6,474 nt of DNA from Parcubacteria group bacterium (GTDB lineage Bacteria; Patescibacteriota; Minisyncoccia; Phycocordibacterales; UBA12088): positions 1-6,474 of the forward strand of contig JAKFXP010000023.1 in assembly GCA_021731325.1 (NCBI GenBank), read 5' to 3'. The position numbers and the translations under genes are program-made. Position 1 is the first letter of the stretch, and each line of letters begins with the position of its first letter. This document shows positions 1 through 4,234 of this stretch, one piece after another. The notes beneath the pieces were generated by a model. The model was given only the letters and a program-made list of their open reading frames with translations, had not been told where the DNA came from and made no database searches.

Positions 1-2
1 GC

Positions 3-17
3 ATCAACTCAGTTGAT
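3..17. repeat. Small odd-centred palindrome at the window edge
   Basis: ATCAACT and AGTTGAT (7 bases each) flank a single C. In DNA this is a near-perfect dyad that could bind a dimeric protein; as RNA it would fold as six pairs with a three-base loop. It lies 25 bases past the stop codon of the small membrane-protein gene, but no T-run follows on the minus strand, so it is not a convincing terminator. It may simply be chance in AT-rich DNA. Confidence 0.3.
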
Positions 18-42
18 ATTACCTACGGGTTTTATGTAATAA

Positions 43-348
43 TTATAATGAATCTTTAGAGATTAACATAAGTGCTATAATCCAAGGATAGAAAAGCATT
101 ATCATCATGAACAACGAGAAAAAGAAATATGTCAGCTTGTTATTTATACGAAGAAATAAATTTAGGATAAAAGAAAGAAATATCGCTGGATAAATAACAA
201 AAATAGGCATAACTGCCCAATTGTCGCCATACTCTGAAAATGGATACACAATGGCTGTCCAAACAGCACCAAAACCTACTAACAAGTATGGTAAATATTT
301 AACTAGAGATTTTATAAAATACATGAAAAAATTTCTTTCTCTGTCCAC
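43..348 (-). CDS. Small three-helix membrane protein, function unknown
   Basis: I do not recognise the family. The 101-residue product has three hydrophobic stretches that look like membrane helices (about residues 17-36, 44-66 and 73-96), a short basic N-terminus and an aromatic-rich third helix, so it is probably an inner-membrane protein. The GTG start at 348 has AGGA eight bases upstream; an ATG at 324 would remove eight residues and is a reasonable alternative. The gene is much richer in A+T (about 30% G+C by eye) than the rest of the window. It sits beyond a duplicated tRNA-Ser 3' end, which suggests acquired DNA. No promoter or terminator is evident, and the upstream sequence is the tRNA-derived palindrome. 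It could also be a remnant of a larger accessory gene. That it is a real gene is moderately supported by the coherent membrane topology. Confidence 0.6.
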   Translation of the reverse strand: MDRERNFFMYFIKSLVKYLPYLLVGFGAVWTAIVYPFSEYGDNWAVMPIFVIYPAIFLSFILNLFLRINNKLTYFFFSLFMMIMLFYPWIIALMLISKDSL

Positions 349-364
349 TTGCGAAATCCTGGAT

Positions 365-387
365 TGCGGAGGCGAGAGGATTCGAAC
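365..387 (-). repeat. Duplicated 3' end of tRNA-Ser (att-like direct repeat)
   Basis: These 23 bases are identical to 520-542, which hold the 3' acceptor strand, the discriminator and most of the T-arm of the intact tRNA-Ser gene, in the same orientation. Identity stops abruptly after base 387, so this is a 3'-end fragment and not a second tRNA. Known biology: integrases that target the 3' end of tRNA genes leave exactly this kind of direct repeat. The two copies are 155 bp apart, too close to hold a normal element. This may be a relic after deletion, a minimal element, or the start of a further island extending left into the AT-rich DNA. No integrase gene lies in the window. Confidence 0.8.
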
Positions 388-470
388 AGTACCTGTTCAG
401 TACCCGTTGCGGACCTTTTGCATCGCCCATAGGGGCTCGCAAAACGTCTCGCAACAGCTTCGAATCCTCT
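375..470. repeat. Long interrupted palindrome with tRNA-Ser core sequence at both ends
   Basis: AGAGGATTCGAA at 375-386 pairs perfectly with TTCGAATCCTCT at 459-470; the same 12-mer lies in the tRNA-Ser T-arm at 530-541. Inside, 406-421 pairs with 439-455: GTTGCG with CGCAAC, GAC with GTC after a one-base bulge, and TTTTGC with GCAAAA after a C/C mismatch. The apex has GCCC/GGGC around ATAG (425-436). One flank carries its own hairpin, GAACAG-TAC-CTGTTC at 384-398. The whole could form a branched cruciform or an RNA hairpin downstream of tRNA-Ser. A single-stranded folded attachment site or a tRNA-derived repeat are possible readings. The structure is directly visible; its function is inference. 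Confidence 0.75.
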
Positions 471-472
471 AC

Positions 473-494
473 GTGAGTGCCATTGGGCACTCAC
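473..494. repeat. Perfect 9-bp hairpin between tRNA-Ser and the palindrome
   Basis: GTGAGTGCC (473-481) and GGCACTCAC (486-494) form a perfect stem with the loop ATTG. On the minus strand it lies about 28 bases past the tRNA-Ser 3' end and could help terminate or process the tRNA transcript. No U-run follows it, so it is not a canonical intrinsic terminator. On the minus strand it is immediately preceded by AAGGAGGTGA (504-495), a perfect Shine-Dalgarno-like sequence. Confidence 0.6.
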
Positions 495-521
495 TCACCT
501 CCTTGTTCATTTCATTCACTG

Positions 522-606
522 CGGAGGCGAGAGGATTCGAACCTCCGAGAGCTTGCGCCCTACTCGCTTTCCAAGCGAGCGCACTCGACCACTATGCGAC
601 GCCTCC
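522..606 (-). tRNA. tRNA-Ser (anticodon GGA)
   Basis: Read on the minus strand, the gene gives a complete class II cloverleaf. The acceptor stem is GGAGGCG/CGCCTCC with discriminator G. The D-stem is GCA/TGC around a loop carrying TGGT. The anticodon stem is CTCGC/GCGAG around TTGGAAA, which gives anticodon GGA (decoding UCC and UCU). A long variable arm (GGGC-GCAA-GCTC) and the T-arm GGAGG-TTCGAAT-CCTCT follow. The long variable arm and G73 are serine-tRNA hallmarks. CCA is not encoded (GCAG follows), so the 3' end must be added by CCA-transferase. The gene lies directly downstream of the EAL-domain gene, and its 3' end is duplicated at 365-387. Confidence 0.96.
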
Positions 607-610
607 GTAT

Positions 611-616
611 ATTATA
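611..616 (-). promoter_or_regulatory. Candidate -10 box for tRNA-Ser
   Basis: On the minus strand a perfect TATAAT lies only five bases before the first base of the mature tRNA, so transcription would begin at or almost at the tRNA 5' end. The hexamer 17 bases upstream (GGCATT, 639-634) is a poor -35. The box falls between the EAL stop codon (653) and the tRNA, which suggests the tRNA can be transcribed independently of the upstream operon. Confidence 0.45.
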
Positions 617-652
617 TACTGTTGGTGCGCAGAATGCCACACAACTCGCATA

Positions 653-1390
653 CTATACCATGCTCCGCATGCGCTCGCACCACTCCGAAAGCGGCATTGC
701 GCGTCCGGTCACAAAGCTCTGGAAATACGCAATCTCACGCAAAAGTGGTATCTGCGCTTCGGTCACCCCTTCGGCTACCAGGTCTGCATCAAACTCTCGC
801 TTAAGCATCCGTGCCACATCAACAATCGTGTGATCTTGTGCGAGCGTAATGTCGAGCTTCACTCGTACCGGCACCCCTGCCCCATACAAGAGTCGCAAGG
901 TCTCCACATTGGCAAACCCTGTTCCGTAATCATCCAGCGCAAGAGGTACGCCCATCGCATGGAGTTGCTGGATATGTTGGATATGTTCTTCGGTTATTGC
1001 ATGCTCTTCGGAGAGCTCGAACATAAGGAGATGCGAGTCGTGATGTGTCCGGTGTAACTCGTGTTGTATAGCTCTGATACGATCAATAAACTCCTGGGTA
1101 ATCTCCGGCGCCGATACATTGCACGCAATCGGTACTGCATTTGGCACATCGGTGAAACTTGCGACAATTGCAGATACTACCGCAGTGGTGATCTCGTGTA
1201 TCGAACCATCTTGTTGTGCTGCACGTATACGAGTGAGCGGTGTTTCGTGCCGCATACGGTACCGCAAGAGTGCTTCACCACTCCGTATCGTATACCCACC
1301 CTGTATGTCCACCTCTACAACTGGCTGTACGTATACTTCGTACTCCTCGTCTCGGTATGAAAAAACTCCTAACGCATTAGACTCCTCCAT
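653..1390 (-). CDS. Stand-alone EAL-domain protein (cyclic-di-GMP phosphodiesterase family)
   Basis: The 245-residue product is essentially one EAL domain with no recognisable sensor or GGDEF domain. The family hydrolyses c-di-GMP to pGpG. Most catalytic positions are present: EALLR (E39), the N of NVSA (N91), E125 in FELSEE, the DDYGTG loop (D153, D154), K178 in VKLD and E207 in VAEGV. Two usual positions differ: the second Glu of the EGVE motif is Thr (T210), and the Gln of the C-terminal QGY-like motif is Thr (T228). Activity may therefore be reduced, or the protein may bind c-di-GMP without cleaving it. I chose the ATG at 1390, which overlaps the htpX end by 14 bases; a TTG at 1429 would extend it by 13 unlikely residues. 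The overlap implies translational coupling and operon membership. Being cytosolic and last in the operon, its partner is unknown. Family assignment is firm; activity is uncertain. Confidence 0.88.
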   Translation of the reverse strand: MEESNALGVFSYRDEEYEVYVQPVVEVDIQGGYTIRSGEALLRYRMRHETPLTRIRAAQQDGSIHEITTAVVSAIVASFTDVPNAVPIACNVSAPEITQEFIDRIRAIQHELHRTHHDSHLLMFELSEEHAITEEHIQHIQQLHAMGVPLALDDYGTGFANVETLRLLYGAGVPVRVKLDITLAQDHTIVDVARMLKREFDADLVAEGVTEAQIPLLREIAYFQSFVTGRAMPLSEWCERMRSMV

Positions 1391-2288
1391 GTGATCCAGG
1401 TGAACGCAGTGCCGCCACACGCTCCTCAACAGGAGGGTGAGTAGAAAAGAGACGGCCTACCGAAGCACCGATACCCCGTGCACCGCCAAACGGATTGGCG
1501 ATAAAGAGATGCGCAGTTGCATGATTGGCGTGCTGCATCTCACGACCATAGAGACTGATCTTGGTGAGCGCAGACGCAAGACCTTCGGGGTATCGGGTCA
1601 AGAGTGCACCGGAGGCGTCAGCCAAAAATTCCCGCTTCCGCGAAATCGCGAGCTGAATGAGTGATGCCGCAATCGGTGCCAGCACCGCTGCAATAAGTCC
1701 TAAGATAAGAAGTACCGGATGCACTCCACGATCACGACTGTTTCCCCCTCCGTACATCACAAATCGAAGAAAAAAATCTGAAAGTACTGCCACAAATCCA
1801 ACAAGCACCACTGCAACCGTGGACACCAACATGTCGCGATTACCCACATGTGACAACTCATGCGCAATAACCCCTTCAAGTTCGCTCCGTTCGAGGATAC
1901 CAAGGATGCCGGTCGTAACGGCCACAACCGCATGCTCCGCATCCCGTCCCGTTGCAAACGCATTGGGTGCAGGATCGTTAACGATATACACTCGTGGTTT
2001 GGGTAATCCGGCTGTAATCGCCAGGTTTTCAATAATACGATGAAGTTCGGGATATTCGCTCACCGGTGCCTCAACTGCGTGGGTCATCCGTACCACCAGA
2101 GTGTCCGAGTACCAATAGCTTCCCACATTAGTAATGATTGCCAATATTGAAGCAATCAAAAGAATGGCGGGGTTGTCAAAATACCAACTTGCTCCCCACC
2201 CCAAAAACACCACCACGGCAAAAAACATGGTCATGAGGAACCAGGTCTTGTGTACGTTTGCGCTTTGATGGGTATAAAGGGTGGCCAT
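1377..2288 (-). CDS. htpX: HtpX-like M48 family membrane zinc metalloprotease
   Basis: The 303-residue protein is a membrane-embedded protease of the HtpX family, which degrades damaged or misfolded membrane proteins. The zinc motif HELSH is at residues 143-147, and the third ligand is probably E220 in the REFLAD segment. Hydrophobic helices lie near residues 15-33, 39-58, 155-178 and 190-213, the usual HtpX topology. The family-typical NAFATG (109-114) and C-terminal FSTHPPVEER (281-290) motifs are present, and the length is normal. I chose ATG at 2288 because homologues start MATLYTH...; a GTG at 2348 would add 20 residues overlapping the previous gene. No clear Shine-Dalgarno sequence precedes the ATG. 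The gene follows the pyrophosphohydrolase gene by 22 bases and overlaps the EAL gene. LemA is encoded two genes upstream, a pairing often seen in bacteria. Confidence 0.94.
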   Translation of the reverse strand: MATLYTHQSANVHKTWFLMTMFFAVVVFLGWGASWYFDNPAILLIASILAIITNVGSYWYSDTLVVRMTHAVEAPVSEYPELHRIIENLAITAGLPKPRVYIVNDPAPNAFATGRDAEHAVVAVTTGILGILERSELEGVIAHELSHVGNRDMLVSTVAVVLVGFVAVLSDFFLRFVMYGGGNSRDRGVHPVLLILGLIAAVLAPIAASLIQLAISRKREFLADASGALLTRYPEGLASALTKISLYGREMQHANHATAHLFIANPFGGARGIGASVGRLFSTHPPVEERVAALRSPGSHGGV

Positions 2289-2310
2289 AAACCAAATAGC
2301 GCCGGTGTGC

Positions 2311-2751
2311 CTATGCTTCTGCACTGGGTACCACTGACGCTTCTTCACGCGGTGCCGGCTTTTCGTCAGGAATCGTGAGTCGTATCACCGTCTTTGCCTT
2401 TTCGTTGGTGACATACTCACTGTCAGACGACCATACCAAAAAAAGTTTTTTTTCAAACCTACCTCGCTTGTGTACATGTCGCTCAAGTGCATCGGCAATC
2501 TCAAGCTCGGTGATGGTGCGACGTGCCTTAATGTACTCAAGCACGGTTACAATGTCTGCAAGCTCATCAATTAATTCCTGTCGAGACATCGTCTCCGGTA
2601 ATGCACTTGCCTCTTCTTCTACCTTCTTGAGGAGCTCTATTTCAAATTCTTCATCGGTAAGTACGCGCACCTCACAGTCTTTTCCTTTTGCGCGGATAAT
2701 ATCAGGGACATTGTCCCACACCAATTTGTTGTAATAAATGCGTTCTGTCAT
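2311..2751 (-). CDS. MazG-like house-cleaning NTP pyrophosphohydrolase
   Basis: The 146-residue product matches the all-alpha phosphoribosyl-ATP pyrophosphohydrolase-like (MazG superfamily) group, predicted to convert non-canonical NTPs to NMP and pyrophosphate. Visible motifs are an N-terminal YNKLVWDNVPDII (7-19; the family usually has YNKLVRDKIP, so Arg to Trp and Lys to Asn), an acidic helix KKVEEEA (42-48), a second metal-binding pair in DELADI (E63, D66), and the closing GRFEKKLFL (97-105). Residues 107-146 form an unusual charged, Pro/Ala/Glu-rich tail that is probably disordered. The ATG at 2751 lies 38 bases after the lemA stop, without a Shine-Dalgarno site. The gene sits between lemA and htpX, so it is probably co-transcribed with them. 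The substrate cannot be told from sequence. Confidence 0.85.
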   Translation of the reverse strand: MTERIYYNKLVWDNVPDIIRAKGKDCEVRVLTDEEFEIELLKKVEEEASALPETMSRQELIDELADIVTVLEYIKARRTITELEIADALERHVHKRGRFEKKLFLVWSSDSEYVTNEKAKTVIRLTIPDEKPAPREEASVVPSAEA

Positions 2752-2789
2752 GCGGAATAAAATAAATCACTAAATTAATGGTCGCGCAC

Positions 2790-3377
2790 TTAAAACTGAA
2801 CCTTAACCGGCTCGCGTGCCACCTGCTCACCCTCACCCAATTCAAAGAATGGCATGCCCTGGAACCCGAACATGTTGCCAATGATATTACTCGGAAATTG
2901 CTGAAGGCTAATACCAAGATCACGCGCATTACCGTTATAAAAGCGTCGTGCTGCTTGGATTTTGTTTTCGGTGTCCGTCAGTTCACGCTGGAGCTCAAGG
3001 AAGTTTTGGTTTGCCTTGAGATCGGGGTAATTTTCCGCAACGGCAAGCAATCGACCCACCGCACCCGACAAGCCTTGCTCTGCGGCGCTAAATGCCGCGA
3101 GTTGGTCTGTCGTAACATTTGAGGGATCAATCGTCATACTGGTCGCCTTGGTGCGCGCCTCTACTACCGCGTCAAGTGTCTCGCGTTCGTGCGACGCGTA
3201 CCCTTTTACCGTCTCCACAAGATTGGGGATGAGGTCGTATCGACGCTTGAGCTGCACATCGATATCCGCCCAGGCTTCTTTGGTGCGCTGCATGAACGCA
3301 ACAAAGCGATTGTACGTAGCAACACCCCACAGGAGTACGAGTGCTGCAATACCCAGAATGATGTAAACAAGTGACAT
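2790..3377 (-). CDS. lemA: LemA family membrane-anchored protein
   Basis: The 195-residue protein has one N-terminal membrane helix (about residues 4-20) followed by an all-helical domain. The segment WADIDVQLKRRYDLIPNLVE (36-55) is the LemA signature, and the later ENYPDLKANQNF and RRFYNGNARDLG stretches are equally typical. The length is normal for the family. The precise role of LemA is unknown; it is often encoded beside HtpX-type proteases or small membrane proteins, as here with one gene in between. It is first in the minus-strand operon. The ATG at 3377 is the natural start because the membrane helix follows at once. There is no obvious Shine-Dalgarno sequence; a likely promoter lies about 40 bases upstream. 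Confidence 0.95.
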   Translation of the reverse strand: MSLVYIILGIAALVLLWGVATYNRFVAFMQRTKEAWADIDVQLKRRYDLIPNLVETVKGYASHERETLDAVVEARTKATSMTIDPSNVTTDQLAAFSAAEQGLSGAVGRLLAVAENYPDLKANQNFLELQRELTDTENKIQAARRFYNGNARDLGISLQQFPSNIIGNMFGFQGMPFFELGEGEQVAREPVKVQF

Positions 3378-3413
3378 AGGTATGAGTAGTTAATGAATAG
3401 TGTATCGCACCAC

Positions 3414-3422
3414 AGTATACCA
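3414..3422 (-). promoter_or_regulatory. Extended -10 promoter for the lemA operon
   Basis: On the minus strand TGG-TATACT forms an extended -10 element (TGn plus TATACT, five of six matches). The hexamer 17 bases upstream (CACGCT) is a weak -35, consistent with an extended -10 type. Transcription would start near 3407, leaving a leader of about 30 bases before the lemA ATG. Confidence 0.5.
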
Positions 3423-3477
3423 TACATTACAATCGTAGCGTGTGTCTCCTGGTATGGGGGTTCGTGGATACCGACGC

Positions 3478-3506
3478 TTGACTTTATCGACGCTATACCG
3501 TATAAA
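3478..3506 (+). promoter_or_regulatory. Strong sigma70-type promoter for the zinc-ribbon gene
   Basis: TTGACT (3478-3483) and TATAAA (3501-3506) are separated by exactly 17 bases, close to the vegetative consensus. Transcription would start near 3513, giving a leader of about 87 bases before the ATG at 3600. It diverges from the lemA promoter about 60 bases away. Apart from these two promoters and the leader hairpin I see nothing else in 3378-3599. Confidence 0.7.
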
Positions 3507-3560
3507 GGAGCCACGTTAGACGAACTGGACCTCTATGGTTCACTCCTCCGGGTGTGCATA

Positions 3561-3598
3561 GTTTTGTTCTAATGGGTCGTGTGTTAGAAGAACATAAC
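3561..3598 (+). promoter_or_regulatory. Leader hairpin abutting the zinc-ribbon start codon
   Basis: GTT-T-TGTTCT (3561-3570) can pair with AGAACA-T-AAC (3589-3598), giving nine pairs with one T/T mismatch and an 18-base loop. The stem ends two bases before the ATG. The only Shine-Dalgarno-like sequence, AGAAG (3586-3590), lies at the loop-stem boundary. It could modulate ribosome access, for example with temperature or protein binding. This is predicted by eye only. Confidence 0.4.
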
Positions 3599-3599
3599 T

Positions 3600-3962
3600 A
3601 TGTACGAAGATATGTACGGTAATGATAACCGTGGTTTTACTCCGCGCCCTATGGTGCAGGGTAACTGGAAGTGTGCACAGTGTGGAAATGAGATCACTCA
3701 GCTCCCATTTTCACCTCGTGACGACCAGCTCGACACCTTGAAGTGTCGCGACTGCTACCGCGCGAGCCGCCCTGAGCGTCCAGCTCAAAGCGACCGTGGA
3801 CCTCGTGGCGCAGATCGCCCAATGGTACAAGGTAGCTGGAAGTGTGCAGACTGTGGCAAGGAAATCACGCAGCTCCCTTTTGAGCCTCGTGATGACCGCC
3901 CTGTTCGCTGCAGTGACTGCCACCGCGCTTCACGCCCTGCGCGTGAAGAACGCCGCTGGTAA
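3600..3962 (+). CDS. Tandem CxxC-CxxC zinc-ribbon protein
   Basis: The 120-residue protein contains two copies of a small treble-clef-like zinc ribbon. Copy one uses C25, C28, C49 and C52; copy two uses C82, C85, C104 and C107. The repeat period is 57 residues, and the phrases PMVQG-W-KCA-CG and EITQLPF-PRDD recur in both. The first copy has 20 residues between the CxxC pairs and the second 18. This resembles the known CxxC-x17-CxxC domain (CSDCGKE...PF.P...PV.C.DC). Linkers are basic and Arg/Pro-rich, so nucleic-acid binding is plausible, but the function is unknown. The ATG at 3600 follows a strong promoter and an 87-base leader, and a very stable terminator follows the stop, so it is a single-gene, probably well-expressed unit. 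High identity between copies suggests an internal tandem duplication. Confidence 0.85.
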   Translation: MYEDMYGNDNRGFTPRPMVQGNWKCAQCGNEITQLPFSPRDDQLDTLKCRDCYRASRPERPAQSDRGPRGADRPMVQGSWKCADCGKEITQLPFEPRDDRPVRCSDCHRASRPAREERRW

Positions 3963-3975
3963 CACCTCACTCTAG

Positions 3976-4020
3976 AGATAGAAAAACACCTCGCCATACG
4001 TGAGGTGTTTTTCTATCTCA
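3976..4020. terminator. Perfect 18-bp-stem bidirectional terminator
   Basis: Bases 3976-3993 pair perfectly with 4003-4020; the inner pairs G/T and C/G reduce the loop to CATAC. The stem carries A5 on one arm and T5 on the other, so it can act on both strands. It lies 14 bases after the zinc-ribbon stop codon. An alternative, smaller stem uses CACCTCAC (3964-3971) with GTGAGGTG (4001-4008), which would be mutually exclusive with the long stem. Confidence 0.85.
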
Positions 4021-4041
4021 ACAAAAGTTACGCGTTACAAA

Positions 4042-4161
4042 AAAAATCCGCCACACATACTTTTTTGATACACGCGTCCCGTTCCCGCGGGAACGGTCGC
4101 TATGCTCGTCTGCACAGGCAGACTGTGCAGTGTGTCAAAAAAGTATGTGTGGCGGATTTTT
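4042..4161. repeat. 120-bp forked inverted repeat (MITE/REP-like)
   Basis: Terminal arms of 27 bases (4042-4068 and 4135-4161) are perfect inverted complements, continued by CAC/GTG after a two-base bulge. The interior holds a perfect 18-base palindrome, CCGTTCCCGCGGGAACGG (4079-4096), and a second hairpin, GTCTGC-ACAG-GCAGAC (4108-4123), with an alternative pairing CTGCACAG/CTGTGCAG (4110-4117 with 4123-4130). The whole folds as a three-way junction. It codes for nothing and lies between two terminators in a convergent intergenic region. Size and architecture fit a non-autonomous palindromic element. The T5 after a GC-rich stem would also let it terminate transcription. Confidence 0.8.
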
Positions 4162-4173
4162 AGGGGTGTTGAG

Positions 4174-4210
4174 AAAAAAACAGCCGTCTCAAATAGACGA
4201 CTGTTTTTTA
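4174..4210 (-). terminator. Intrinsic terminator of groEL
   Basis: CAG-C-CGTCT (4181-4189) pairs with AGACG-A-CTG (4195-4203) around the loop CAAAT, extended by A/T pairs 4175-4180 with 4204-4209. On the minus strand the stem is followed by seven Ts, and it lies 25 bases past the groEL stop codon, so it ends the groES-groEL transcript. Confidence 0.85.
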
Positions 4211-4234
4211 TTATCTTTGTAGGTTAGCAGTGTA

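Noticed and set aside
365..480. A second, degenerate tRNA gene downstream of tRNA-Ser
   Set aside because: Only the last 23 bases match a tRNA; there is no anticodon arm, D-arm or 5' acceptor strand, and the rest forms a palindrome.
365..542. CRISPR array suggested by repeated 23-mers
   Set aside because: There are only two copies, 155 bp apart, one of them inside a tRNA gene, with no regular spacers.
221..1057. 278-codon plus-strand frame spanning the tRNA region and the EAL gene
   Set aside because: It reads antisense through the membrane-protein gene, palindrome, tRNA-Ser and EAL gene, and its residues show no domain; the minus-strand genes explain the same DNA far better.
1388..1429. 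TTG start at 1429 for the EAL gene
   Set aside because: It would add 13 residues unlike an EAL N-terminus, overlap htpX by 53 bases, and has no ribosome-binding site; ATG at 1390 fits better.
2289..2348. GTG start at 2348 for htpX
   Set aside because: The 20 extra residues overlap the preceding gene and precede the family-typical MATLYTH start.
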